A stretch of 64,000 nucleotides of DNA, from NCBI GenBank assembly GCA_049515555.1, contig JBEKTY010000014.1, positions 1-64,000 on the forward strand, given 5' to 3'. Both the position numbers and the translations under genes were made by a program. The notes under the pieces were generated by a model. It did not search any database. It saw only the letters and a list, made by a program, of their open reading frames with translations, and was not told the DNA's origin. This DNA is from JBEKTY01 sp049515555. Lineage in GTDB: Bacteria > Planctomycetota > Planctomycetia > Pirellulales > Thermoguttaceae. Below, in pieces: positions 17,203 through 25,583 of the stretch; the stretch's first letter is position 1, and every line of letters starts with the position of its first letter.

Positions 17203-17237
17203 CCCGGCCGGGTGGCACTGCCGGCGGAGGCTGAGTT

Positions 17238-17376
<139 letters not shown>

Positions 17377-17490
17377 GGCGCCGTAACCGTTCACGGCTTA
17401 GGTTCGAGGGGGTTGCAAAGGGCCAAGATCGCGATATAATTCTGCTCAAATCGTGTCAACTCCTAGTGGCCGGTTAGACAGGAGCCGCTT

Positions 17491-19350
17491 ATGTTGGGTC
17501 TCGGTTCTCTACCGTTGTTTACACCACCCATCCTGCCCCCTTGGGAAGGAATGCACGTCCTGGTGGTGCACTTTCCGATCGCTCTGCTGTTGCTCGCCCC
17601 GGCGTTTGTGCTCCTGGCAACGGTCTTTCCGCTGTGGGCCCGCTGGGCGTCTTGGACGGCCTTACTGCTATTGGTTGCGGGCACGGCCGGAGCGGTGGTC
17701 GCCGTAAAGACGGGACTGGCGGCCCAGGCGGTGGCTAATGGCCCGGAGGAGATGTTCGACGTGATGGCCCGGCACCGAGCGATGGGCGAGCTGATCCGGA
17801 ACGTATTCCTCGTGCTCACCCCGCTCTACGGCCTGTTCGTGTTGTTGCCGTGCTTAGCCAACCGGCTGGTCAATCGCATCTATCTGGCGCCGGTGAACTT
17901 CGTGTTCCTCGTGACTCTGGCCGCAGCCACGTTGCCCCTGGCGAACACGGCCCATTTGGGAGGCAGGCTGGTCCATGAGTTCGGCGTGCGGGCAGCGGTG
18001 GCCGCGGCTGTGGACGTAGCGAAGGAGAAACCCGGCGAGAAGTTGGTCAAGCCGGAAGTGGCGGCGGCAACGCCCGCCGAGGCGAAACCCGAAGCCAAGC
18101 CGGTCACACCCGCAGAAGAGAGCACCAAGCCGGAAGTAAAACCGGTCAAACCCGCAGAAGAGAGCACCAAGCCGGAAGCAAAACCGGTCAAACCCGCAGA
18201 AGAGAGCACCAAGCCGGAAGCAAAACCGGTCAAACCCGCAGAAGAGAGCACCAAGCCGGAAGCAAAGCCGGTCAAACCCGCAGAAGAGAGCACCAAGCCG
18301 GAAGTAAAGCCGGTCAAACCCGCAGAAGAGAGCACCAAGCCGGAAGTAAAACCGGGCACACCTGCGGGCGGGATAGCCCATACGCAAGTAAAACCGGCAG
18401 AGAAGTCGGCCGCCGTCTTGCCCACGGTTCCAGCGGGGTTGCCACCGCTTGTGGTGCCCGAAGATAACCCAATCACCCCGGAGAAGGTCGAGTTGGGCCG
18501 GCTGCTGTACTTCGACAAGCGTGTGAGCAAGGACGGCACGGTCTCGTGTGCCACGTGCCACGATCCGCAGATGGCCTGGGCCGAGCATACGCCGACCAGT
18601 GAAGGCATCGGTCACCAGAAGGGCGGCCGCAACGCCCCGACCGTCATCAACGCCGCTTACGCCACCTCGCAGTTTTGGGACGGGCGTGCCAAGACCCTGG
18701 AGGAGCAGGCCACCGGGCCGGTCGAGAATCCGATCGAGATGGGCGGCAAGATGGAGGCCGTGGTCGACGACTTGGCCAAGGTGCCCGACTACCAGGAGCG
18801 GTTCCAGCGAGTCTTCGGAACGGGGGTCAGCAAGGAGGGCTTCGCCAAGGCGATTGCCGCTTTCGAGCGGACCGTGCTCAGCGGCGATTCGCCTTACGAT
18901 CGCTTTGTTCAAGGCGAGCAGAGCGCATTGACCGCTGCCCAGAAGCGCGGCTGGGAAACCTTCCGCAGCAATTGCGCGAGCTGCCACCGGCCGCCGCTGT
19001 TCAGCAACTACCTGTTCTTCAACGCGGGGGTGGGCATGGACCGGCCCAGCCCCGACGAGGGCCGTAAGAAGATCACCGGCAAGGACGGCGACTTGGGCAA
19101 ATTCCGCGTCCCGGCACTGCGCGACGTCGCCCAGACGCACCCCTATTTCCACGACGGCAGTGCCGCGACGTTGGCCGACGCGGTGGCCCTAATGGCCGGC
19201 GGCGGCAAGGACAACCCCAACCTGTCTGAGATGTTCAAGTCCATCGGCGACGCCAAGATCAGTCAGCAAGACGAGAGCGACCTGGTCGAGTTCCTCAAGG
19301 CCCTCTCCGGCAAATACCCCGTCATCGAGCCGCCCGCCCCGCCGAAGTGA
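17491..19350 (+). CDS. DUF2231 membrane domain fused to a di-haem cytochrome c peroxidase-like domain
   Basis: 619 residues. The N-terminal 160 residues have four membrane segments with HVLVVHFPIALLLLAPAF, typical of DUF2231. A linker (about 200-300) is built from a 14-residue repeat (KPEAKPVKPAEEST). The C-terminal half is a MauG/CcpA-type di-haem protein with CATCH (C353, C356, H357) and CASCH (C495, C498, H499), plus FWDGRAKTLEEQATGPVENP and HPYFHDGSAATL. The domain should face the periplasm, reducing peroxide or oxidising a partner. ATG 17491 has AGGAG 7 bp upstream. The linker is a 42-bp VNTR, so its length may vary between strains. Confidence 0.88.
   Translation: MLGLGSLPLFTPPILPPWEGMHVLVVHFPIALLLLAPAFVLLATVFPLWARWASWTALLLLVAGTAGAVVAVKTGLAAQAVANGPEEMFDVMARHRAMGELIRNVFLVLTPLYGLFVLLPCLANRLVNRIYLAPVNFVFLVTLAAATLPLANTAHLGGRLVHEFGVRAAVAAAVDVAKEKPGEKLVKPEVAAATPAEAKPEAKPVTPAEESTKPEVKPVKPAEESTKPEAKPVKPAEESTKPEAKPVKPAEESTKPEAKPVKPAEESTKPEVKPVKPAEESTKPEVKPGTPAGGIAHTQVKPAEKSAAVLPTVPAGLPPLVVPEDNPITPEKVELGRLLYFDKRVSKDGTVSCATCHDPQMAWAEHTPTSEGIGHQKGGRNAPTVINAAYATSQFWDGRAKTLEEQATGPVENPIEMGGKMEAVVDDLAKVPDYQERFQRVFGTGVSKEGFAKAIAAFERTVLSGDSPYDRFVQGEQSALTAAQKRGWETFRSNCASCHRPPLFSNYLFFNAGVGMDRPSPDEGRKKITGKDGDLGKFRVPALRDVAQTHPYFHDGSAATLADAVALMAGGGKDNPNLSEMFKSIGDAKISQQDESDLVEFLKALSGKYPVIEPPAPPK
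18121..18372 (+). repeat. 42-bp in-frame tandem repeat (VNTR)
   Basis: Starts at agcaccaagccggaagtaaa (18121) and repeats every 42 bp at 18163, 18205, 18247, 18289 and 18331 (last copy diverged). A further partial unit precedes it. Copies differ by one or two bases. It encodes the KPEAKPVKPAEEST linker. Confidence 0.95.
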
Positions 19351-19379
19351 GCCAGAAGAGGTGTCAGAGAAGGTGCAGA

Positions 19380-19458
19380 AAAGGTGTCAGGAACCAGTTC
19401 GATGCAATCCGCGGGCCTGACACCGATCCTCTTCCAGCAAAATGTTCCTGACACCTTT
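19380..19458. repeat. Inverted repeat aaaggtgtcaggaac
   Basis: 19380-19394 and 19444-19458 are exact 15-bp complements with a 49-bp loop. It sits between the convergent stops of the peroxidase fusion (+) and the DUF2442 gene (-), so it may serve as a bidirectional terminator. Confidence 0.6.
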
Positions 19459-19463
19459 GCCGC

Positions 19464-19772
19464 TCAGCTCGGGCGTTTGGTTCGGCGGCCCATGTTGTTC
19501 TCAGCCTTGACCTGTGCCGATCGCGGGGCGGGCGCACCCCGGAGAAGTCCCTCCGTGCTTAGATCCTCGTCGATGTCCGGCCAATGGATACCGTAGCCGC
19601 CACCTGCTGCCTGCCAGTTTTTCCGCTGGGCCGCAGTGGCGTTGAACAAGCGGGGATACCAAGCCAGGGGAACGGTAATGGTCCGCCCGTCCCGCAGGGC
19701 GACGCTAAGCGTATCTTTAGTGAACTTCACATCGACGACCCGCTCGTCAGCCGCCAGCGCCAAAATGCCCAT
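19464..19772 (-). CDS. DUF2442 domain protein
   Basis: 102 residues with the DUF2442 pattern: VVDVKFTKDTLSVALRDGRTI, PLAWYPRLFNATAAQR, and YGIHWPDIDEDLSTEGLL. Function unknown. It overlaps the upstream DUF4160 gene by 26 bp on the same strand; these two families are commonly adjacent in bacteria, and such pairs are often suspected to be toxin-antitoxin modules. The C-terminal 25 residues are basic and probably disordered. Confidence 0.85.
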   Translation of the reverse strand: MGILALAADERVVDVKFTKDTLSVALRDGRTITVPLAWYPRLFNATAAQRKNWQAAGGGYGIHWPDIDEDLSTEGLLRGAPAPRSAQVKAENNMGRRTKRPS

Positions 19773-19989
19773 GCCACGCCTCCAAGAAGTCCGCTTGATG
19801 TTCGTTGACTAACCGTTGAATCCGCCGCAGCACCTTCGGAGAAAAGCCGAAGTTGCGCGCCAGACCGACGGGTTGCAGCCAGAACTTGGCCGAAAGGTCG
19901 TCTCTATCCACATGGACATGGGGCGGTTCATTCGGTTCATGGCTGTAGAAGTAATAACGGTAACGGCCCGTTCGCAACACAGTAGGCAT
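19747..19989 (-). CDS. DUF4160 domain protein
   Basis: 80 residues with the DUF4160 signature: start MPTVLRTGRYRYYFYSHEPN, then EPPHVHVDRDD (the conserved HxHV segment), KFWLQPVGLARN and a C-terminal helix RRIQRLVNEHQADFLEAWH. It is the first gene of a two-gene unit with DUF2442. The HVHVDRD residues could bind metal or RNA (inference). The function is not established. Confidence 0.85.
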   Translation of the reverse strand: MPTVLRTGRYRYYFYSHEPNEPPHVHVDRDDLSAKFWLQPVGLARNFGFSPKVLRRIQRLVNEHQADFLEAWHGHFGAGG

Positions 19990-20413
19990 GACCTAACCGT
20001 TTCCCGGCGCAACGGGTTTGTATGCCCAGAGGCCCTCGAACTAACCGGTAAGGCGACTCCCACTTCTGACAGCATTCTACGCGGGCGCGCGCGCAACCGC
20101 AAGCGGGCAAGTGTTGTTCCCGGTCGGAATCCTCGGTGGACAGGAACTGTGCAAGGAATTTGATGGCAAGGCCTTACCCTGGCTGGGCCGTACCTTCATC
20201 GAAACGCTTCGCGGCGCCTCTTCTGACGCCTATTCCCGTGCGGCGCGATTGCTTGCGAAGGGGCATCTGCTAAAATGGTGGCTGCGGTGGAAGCGGAATC
20301 CCACGCAACGACCTTGCGGCGGGCCGATCCCCGCTTTAGCATAAACTGGCATCCAAGCCGCCTCGAGCGAAAGCTTTCGGTCAAACCCTCAACCCATGAT
20401 TGGAGACAGTTCC
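19990..20413. other. Gene-free region between divergent genes
   Basis: Upstream of both the DUF4160 gene (-) and the ThuA-like gene (+). Open frames here lack protein-like composition. Promoters for both genes should be here, but no clear -10/-35 or operator was recognised. Confidence 0.5.
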
Positions 20414-21331
20414 ATGCGACGTCGTGATTTCCTGGTTACGGTTGGTGCAACCGCGGCCTGGACCGCCTGGTCCGGCCGGCCGGCGTGGGCCCAGGCCAAG
20501 AAGGCCAAGGTGCTTTACTTCACACGGAGCGCCGGGTTCGAGCACAGCGTGGTGAAGCGAAACGGCACGCAGTTGGCCTACTCCGAGAAGTTGCTCGTCG
20601 AGTGGGGGCAGGCGGCGGGCTTCGACGTCGAGTGCAGCAAGGACGGCAGCCTGTTCGACGGCGACCTGGACAAGTACGACTGTTTCGCCTTTTACACCAG
20701 CGACGACCTGGCGAAGCCCGATGCCTACGGCAACCCGCCCATGACGGCGGCCGGCAAGCAGCGGCTGCTGGCGGCCGTTGCGGCCGGCAAGGGCTTCGTG
20801 GGCTTCCACTCGGCGACCGACTCGTTCCACACTCCGGGCGCCCGCGACGAGGGGCAGGAACATCCCGATCCCTACCTGGCCATGCTGGGCGGCGAATTCA
20901 TCGTCCACGGCGCCCAGCAGGAGGCCACGGTGCGGGTCGCCGCGCCGGACTTCCCGGGGGTCAAGCCCATGGGCGAGGAGTCGAAGTTCCTGGAGGAATG
21001 GTACACCTCGAAGAACTTCGCCCCGGACCTGCACGTGATCCTGGTGCAGGAGACCAAAGGCATGAGCGGAGGGTGCTACCAGCGGCCGCCCTACCCCGCC
21101 ACCTGGGCCCGCATGCACGGAAAAGGCCGAGTGTTCTACACCTCCTTCGGCCACCGCGAGGACATCTGGATCAACCCCAAGGTGAAGTCGCTGATCCTGG
21201 GCGCATTCGCCTGGACGTTGGGCCGGGCGGAGGCCGACGTGACGGCCAACCTGGCCCAGGTTACGCCCGAGGCCAATCAGCTTCCGAACAAGCCGCCCAA
21301 GCCGAAAGCCAAGCCGAAGAGGAATGTTTAG
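20414..21331 (+). CDS. Tat-exported ThuA-like protein
   Basis: 305 residues. A twin-arginine signal (MRRRDFLVTVGATAAWTAWS) precedes a ThuA fold (class-I amidotransferase-like Rossmann domain): KVLYFTRSAGFEHSVV, DCFAFYTSDDLA, GKGFVGFHSATDSFHTPG, GKGRVFYTSFGHREDIW. ThuA proteins are linked to trehalose or other sugar degradation, and many are exported in planctomycetes; the precise substrate is unknown. The ATG at 20414 places the RR motif at the N-terminus; an ATG at 20396 would add six residues. The tail is lysine/proline-rich. A sugar-isomerase-like Tat protein follows at 21495, suggesting a shared carbohydrate role. Confidence 0.87.
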   Translation: MRRRDFLVTVGATAAWTAWSGRPAWAQAKKAKVLYFTRSAGFEHSVVKRNGTQLAYSEKLLVEWGQAAGFDVECSKDGSLFDGDLDKYDCFAFYTSDDLAKPDAYGNPPMTAAGKQRLLAAVAAGKGFVGFHSATDSFHTPGARDEGQEHPDPYLAMLGGEFIVHGAQQEATVRVAAPDFPGVKPMGEESKFLEEWYTSKNFAPDLHVILVQETKGMSGGCYQRPPYPATWARMHGKGRVFYTSFGHREDIWINPKVKSLILGAFAWTLGRAEADVTANLAQVTPEANQLPNKPPKPKAKPKRNV

Positions 21332-21367
21332 CCGCTAGAGGCCCGCGAAAGAACAAGGTTGGCAATT

Positions 21368-21446
21368 GGGTGGCACGCCCTGAGCAGCGAAGGGCGTGGA
21401 CGGCCCACGAACCACGCCCTTCGCTCCGCTCAGGGACGTGCCACCC
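21368..21446. repeat. Inverted repeat gggtggcacgccctgagc
   Basis: Left arm 21368-21399 and right arm 21412-21446 are complementary with a few mismatches and a 12-bp loop. It lies between the ThuA-like and isomerase-like genes. A hairpin family separate from the others here. Confidence 0.7.
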
Positions 21447-21494
21447 GTTGGACGCGACATACCATTTAGCCGACAGACCAGAGGAGCGATTGCC

Positions 21495-22520
21495 ATGCGT
21501 ACGCGCCGTACCGGGCGACGGGGTTCTCTCACTGACAACCGACAACCGACAACTGGCAACTGCTCCCCGCGCAGCGGGCGACGGAGTTTTCTCGCCTGGG
21601 CCGCGGCCTCCGCGGCGACGGTCTGGCTGGGCGGGCGATCCTCCGCCGCAGAGCCGCGGGCGGCCGGTGATTTGCACCCTGTCCGCCTGGGCGGGCCGAT
21701 CTTCAACGCCCCTGGCGACCCCGAAGGGCTGGCCCTGGCCCATAAAAAAGCCGGTTATCGGGCGGCCTACTGCCCGAATGTCAGCCTCGGCGACAGCCGG
21801 CGGATCGGCGACGTGGCCCGGGCCTTCGCCAAGCACGACGTGCTCCTGGCCGAGGTCGGCCGCTGGTGCAATCTGCTGGACGTCGACGCCGCCAAGCGCG
21901 CGGCCAACCTGAAGAACGTTACCGAGGGGCTGGCCCTGGCCGACGAGATCGGCGCCTTGTGCTGCGTCGATATCGCCGGCTCCTACAATCCGACGGTCTG
22001 GTACGGCCCGCACCCCGACAATCTCTCGCCGAAGTTCTTCGACGCCGCCGTGGAGAACGCGCGAAAGATCATCGACGCCGTCCAGCCCAAGCGGGCGAAG
22101 TTCACCTACGAGGTCATGGGTTGGGCCGTGCCCGACGGGGCCGATTCGTACCTGGCGCTAGTCAAGGCGGTCGATCGCCCGGCCTTCGGCGTGCATTTAG
22201 ACCCCTGCAACGCGGTCAATTCGCCCGCCCATTTTTATCACAACGCCGAGCTGCTCGACGAGCTGTTCGACAAGCTCGGCCCGTGGATCGTCAGTTGCCA
22301 CGCCAAGGACCTGGCGTGGGACATCGAGATGAACGTGCACTTCCGCGAGGTGCTGCCGGGCACGGGCAAGCTGGACTACGCGACCTACTTGCGGCGTCTG
22401 GCGGCCCTGCCCCGCGACGTGCCCTTGATGATGGAACACCTGAAAACCGCCGCCGAGTACGAGCAAGCGGGGCGGTACATTATGGAGACGGGCCGCAAGG
22501 CGGGCGTGCGATTCGAATAG
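21495..22520 (+). CDS. Tat-exported sugar phosphate isomerase/epimerase-like TIM barrel
   Basis: 341 residues. After a 25-residue start comes a Tat signal (GRRSFLAWAAASAATVWLGG) and an AP-endonuclease-2-type TIM barrel with metal ligands plausible at the Glu in KFTYEVMGW, the Asp/His in GVHLDPCN and ISCHAKD-type segment IVSCHAKDL, and the final EHLKTAAEY. The xylose-isomerase-like family usually epimerises or isomerises sugars. The ATG 21495 has GAGGAG upstream. The N-terminal part preceding the RR motif is encoded by a heptamer array (21531-21561, ACAACCG type), so the signal peptide has been extended by repeat DNA. Confidence 0.83.
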   Translation: MRTRRTGRRGSLTDNRQPTTGNCSPRSGRRSFLAWAAASAATVWLGGRSSAAEPRAAGDLHPVRLGGPIFNAPGDPEGLALAHKKAGYRAAYCPNVSLGDSRRIGDVARAFAKHDVLLAEVGRWCNLLDVDAAKRAANLKNVTEGLALADEIGALCCVDIAGSYNPTVWYGPHPDNLSPKFFDAAVENARKIIDAVQPKRAKFTYEVMGWAVPDGADSYLALVKAVDRPAFGVHLDPCNAVNSPAHFYHNAELLDELFDKLGPWIVSCHAKDLAWDIEMNVHFREVLPGTGKLDYATYLRRLAALPRDVPLMMEHLKTAAEYEQAGRYIMETGRKAGVRFE

Positions 22521-22539
22521 CGCAAGAGGAGAGCAGATC

Positions 22540-23091
22540 ATGTCCGATGATTCGTGGCAGGCCGACGTGACGAAAATGACGCGCATCCTGCAAATTGTCG
22601 TGGGGGCCCTGGTGGCCGGCACACTGTTTTTCCTGGTGATCGCCCTGACTATCGGCCCTCAAGGCGTGCCGTCCGCCGCGCCGCTGCCGATCTCGCTTAC
22701 CCTGATCGCCGCCCTCTTTACCGGCATGATGCTTATTGCGCGGGCGGTCTGCATTTGGCAGGTCACCGCGCGGGGTCGTCGTCAAATCGCTGGCGGCACC
22801 TATCGGCCTGTCAGTCCACAGCAGTGGTCTGGCGCCGCGGGCAAGCCTGTTGGCGACGCCCAAAGCCTGTTTATGGTGTTCCAGACCAGAACGATAGCCA
22901 GCGCCGCGATGTTCGAGGGATGTGCGTTTTTTGCGACGATCTGCTACCTGATCGAGGGCGGCCCGATAAGCCTCGCCCTGGCCGTCTGTTTGATCCTCGG
23001 CGTGGCCGCGCACTTCCCGACGCCTGCCCGCGTAATCGGTTGGATCGAGCGGCAACTGGAGACCTTGGAAGAAGAGAGGAGGCCCCGATGA
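22540..23091 (+). CDS. Hypothetical integral membrane protein
   Basis: 183 residues with four hydrophobic segments: two near the start (LQIVVGALVAGTLFFLVIAL and PISLTLIAALFTGMMLIA) and two near the end (AAMFEGCAFFATICYLI and ISLALAVCLILGVAAHF). No motif recognised. The C-terminus is charged (ERQLETLEEERRPR). It overlaps the following response-regulator gene by four bases (ATGA), so the two are translationally coupled and may share a signalling role. Confidence 0.7.
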   Translation: MSDDSWQADVTKMTRILQIVVGALVAGTLFFLVIALTIGPQGVPSAAPLPISLTLIAALFTGMMLIARAVCIWQVTARGRRQIAGGTYRPVSPQQWSGAAGKPVGDAQSLFMVFQTRTIASAAMFEGCAFFATICYLIEGGPISLALAVCLILGVAAHFPTPARVIGWIERQLETLEEERRPR

Positions 23092-23996
23092 CGACCATCC
23101 TGGTAGTCGACGATTCGGCGGTGGATCGCTGCCTTGTCGGCGAATTATTGAAAAGCTCGGCCGTGTGCACGGTCGAGTATGCCGCCAGCGGGTTGGAAGC
23201 GCTGGCGCGTCTGAAAGACGTGGCCCCCGATCTGGTCGTCACGGACCTGGCCATGCCGCTGATGGACGGCCTGGAGCTGGTCAAGGTCATGCGGGCCGAA
23301 CATCCGCAGGTGCCCGTCATTCTGATGACGGCCTATGGCAGCGAGAGCCTGGCGATGCGGGCCCTGCAGCAGGGCGCGGCCAGTTATGTTCCCAAGTCGC
23401 AACTGGCGCAGAAGTTGGCGACGATCACCTGGGAGGTGCTGGTGCGGGCCGACGCCGAACGCAGCGCAAATCGCTTCTATCGCTGCCTGGCCGGCAGCGA
23501 GTTCCGCTTCGCGCTGGACAACGACGCCCGGCTCATCGACCCCTTGCTGGACCTGGTTCAGCAGATGGCGGCTGCCACGGGGCTGTGTGATTTTGCGGGC
23601 CGGGTGCAGATCGGGATCGCGCTGCGGCACGCGATTCTCAACGCCCTGTTCCACGGCAACCTGGAGCTCAGCACCGAGCAGTTGGAACAGCTCCCGGCGG
23701 ACACTTTGCTCCAGGAGAACGAGCTGAGCCTGGTCGACCAGCGCTGTTCGCAGGCGCCTTACCGGGACCGCAAGATCTTCATCGAGCTCAGGTTTTCGCC
23801 GGGCGAGGCCCGCTTCGTCGTGCGCGACGAGGGAGCCGGGTTCGACTGGGCGGCCTTTTCCGCCCCCATCGAGCCGGATGCCGTGGCCAGCCAGCATGGC
23901 CGGGGTTTGGTGTTGATGCGGACGTTCATGGACGAAGTGCACTATAACGATCCGGGCAACGAAGTGACCATGCTCAAGCGACGCCGCGCGGATTAA
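23088..23996 (+). CDS. Response regulator receiver fused to a HATPase (RsbW-like) domain
   Basis: 302 residues. Residues 1-120 form a receiver domain with acidic pocket VVDDS (D8/D9), phosphoacceptor Asp in DLVVTDLAMP, and Thr/Lys in LMTAYGS and YVPKS. Residues about 140-300 resemble an anti-sigma/serine kinase HATPase of the RsbW class: N-box HAILNALFHGN, G1 DEGAGFDW, G2 HGRGLVLMRTFMD. There is no histidine dimerisation domain, so this is more likely a phospho-controlled partner-switch kinase than a sensor. Starts by ATGA overlap with the membrane protein; ends in a long hairpin. Confidence 0.85.
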   Translation: MTTILVVDDSAVDRCLVGELLKSSAVCTVEYAASGLEALARLKDVAPDLVVTDLAMPLMDGLELVKVMRAEHPQVPVILMTAYGSESLAMRALQQGAASYVPKSQLAQKLATITWEVLVRADAERSANRFYRCLAGSEFRFALDNDARLIDPLLDLVQQMAAATGLCDFAGRVQIGIALRHAILNALFHGNLELSTEQLEQLPADTLLQENELSLVDQRCSQAPYRDRKIFIELRFSPGEARFVVRDEGAGFDWAAFSAPIEPDAVASQHGRGLVLMRTFMDEVHYNDPGNEVTMLKRRRAD

Positions 23997-24116
23997 ATGA
24001 CCTTGCGGGATTCCGGGAAAAAGGGGACAGGCACCATTTGTGCAAAGCACCCTCCGGGCCGTTCCGGCAAATGGTGCCTGTCCCCTTTTTCCCTCCCAAG
24101 CTCGTGCAAGGTCATT
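23995..24116. terminator. Nested inverted repeat between convergent stop codons
   Basis: Inner arms 24018-24040 and 24068-24090 are perfect 23-bp complements (aaaaaggggacaggcaccat...). Outer arms 23995-24006 and 24106-24116 pair as aaatgaccttgc with gcaaggtcatt. The element touches the stop codon of the REC-HATPase gene on one side and that of the YqgE/AlgH gene on the other. The T-run after the right inner arm fits a terminator. Confidence 0.65.
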
Positions 24117-24670
24117 CAGTTCAAGAGCGGGTCTTGGGGAATGTGCTTGATATGAAATACGGAGTGCAGGACCAGCTCGAAGATCTGCCGGGACAATTCG
24201 TCCCATAAGTCGGTGCGGGCCGAAAAGACGTAGTCGGCCGTGGCGGGCATGCTCCGCCAGATCCCTTGCGCAACCTCGAGATCGAGTTGTTGCGCGCCCC
24301 AGCCGACATAGCCCGCGAAAACCTTGTAGGGCTGCTGGAGCTGTCGGACGAGAGTCAGGATGTGTTTCTCGTTGGCGGTGAAGAACACGTCGGGCAGGAT
24401 TTCGATCTCGGCCAGGAAGGGATCGGTGTGCACCGCCATGAGCGGGCCCGCTACGGGACCGCCGAAGTAGGGCCGGCGCCGGCCGACGAGGCGCCGACGC
24501 TTCGGGGCCCGCTGCCAGAAGAGGCCGGGTCTTTCGCGCTCCCGGCAGTTGACAATCAGGCCGAAGGCCCCGCGATCCGTGTGCTGCACGACCAGCGCCG
24601 TCGTTCGGGCGAAGTTGGGATCGAGCTGGTGCGGCGCCGCCACCAGCAAGTGACCTTGAAGGGTGTCCAT
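24116..24670 (-). CDS. UPF0301 (YqgE/AlgH) family protein
   Basis: 184 residues of the YqgE/AlgH family: start LQGHLLVAAPHQLDPNFART, then ALVVQHTDRGAFGLIVNC, YFGGPVAGPLMAVH, and FAGYVGWGAQQLDLEVAQG. The family has no agreed biochemical role; AlgH was named for an effect on alginate regulation. A basic insertion (QRAPKRRRLVGRRR) at about residues 56-70 is unusual. ATG 24670 has GGAGG six bases upstream. The following 319 bp (24671-24989) contain no recognisable feature. Confidence 0.88.
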   Translation of the reverse strand: MDTLQGHLLVAAPHQLDPNFARTTALVVQHTDRGAFGLIVNCRERERPGLFWQRAPKRRRLVGRRRPYFGGPVAGPLMAVHTDPFLAEIEILPDVFFTANEKHILTLVRQLQQPYKVFAGYVGWGAQQLDLEVAQGIWRSMPATADYVFSARTDLWDELSRQIFELVLHSVFHIKHIPQDPLLN

Positions 24671-24989
24671 GGTCGTCCTCCAGTGAAATATTGCCCCCGG
24701 GCCCGACGGAGATCGGACAAGTCGAATGACAGATGAATAGCCGATCCCAGGCCCGAGCGGGCATGGGTGAAAAGCCGCCCTGAACGAGCCAAAAGGCCCC
24801 TTCTCCGCGCCCACCACCGCAGCGTTCCATCAAGAGAAGACGAGTCAGTGTGTCGGCGGCGGTGGTACCCTTCGACAAGAATCTCGGCGATTCTCCAGCC
24901 CGCGAGAATGCCGACCCACACTTAAAATCATCTTATCGCATCGGTGAACAAAGTCAAGCAGAATTCCGGCCGGAGCAGCCGGGCGACCG
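24671..24989. other. Gene-free spacer
   Basis: Upstream region of the YqgE/AlgH gene. No repeat, RNA or gene recognised. Confidence 0.5.
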
Positions 24990-25274
24990 CTACTGGTGGT
25001 CCGTCCACACTTCGGCGGCCTGGGTCAGGACGTTATGGGCGAAGTCGAAGCCGGCCTCCCGCAAGGCAGCCTCGACCTTCTTCTTCGCGGGCGGCTGGCC
25101 GTCGAGATAGACCAGGCCCCAGAGGACCGTGCCGCCGCCTTCGAGGTGCCTGCCCGTCGCCACCTGCTTGACCAGCAGCCCCGGGTTCAGCCTGGCCATC
25201 AAGTGCTGGATGGGAAGGAACTCATGTTCGTCACGCACCGAGAACGCCTTGGGCAATTCAACTCTTGCATGCAT
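24990..25274 (-). CDS. Small hypothetical protein
   Basis: 94 residues: basic start (MHARVELPKAFSVRDEHEF), a helical middle (IQHLMARLNPGLLVKQVATG) and an alpha/beta end (GLVYLDGQPPAKKKVEAALR, FDFAHNVLTQAAEVW). No membrane segment or signal peptide. The ATG at 25274 is preceded by a weak AGGAGTCGTGCC. Composition is protein-like, but no family is recognised. Confidence 0.55.
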   Translation of the reverse strand: MHARVELPKAFSVRDEHEFLPIQHLMARLNPGLLVKQVATGRHLEGGGTVLWGLVYLDGQPPAKKKVEAALREAGFDFAHNVLTQAAEVWTDHQ

Positions 25275-25583
25275 GGCACGACTCCTGAGGATTGCAGAAG
25301 CGCCTGGTTCATCGGCACTCACGCCGGCCAGTCTACCACCTGCCAACGTCTTGGCAAGCCCGGCAAGGGCTGGCAAGGGCTGGGGGCACTATCGAAACGG
25401 GGTCCGGCTTGGTAGGCTTGTTGTTGCTCCGCCACCCGGGGGGCACATGGCGACTATTGAGTCCCGCACTGATCAATGAGTCCCGCACTGATTTCAGTCC
25501 GCACGGTTTGAAATGACGCGAACCTTAACAATAGGGAAGACGTCGGATCATTTCTGGCCGCTGGCAGTATAACGAGTAGTGTC
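25275..25583. other. Gene-free region with a short direct repeat
   Basis: Between divergent genes. Holds the direct repeat tgagtcccgcactgat (25458 and 25479, 21 bp apart) and a GGCAAGGGCTGGCAAGGGCTGGGGG tract whose unit is about 10 bp. No gene is supported. Confidence 0.5.

Noticed and set aside
18121..18372. Tandem repeats as a possible CRISPR array
   Set aside because: 42-bp units with no unique spacers, in frame within a protein.
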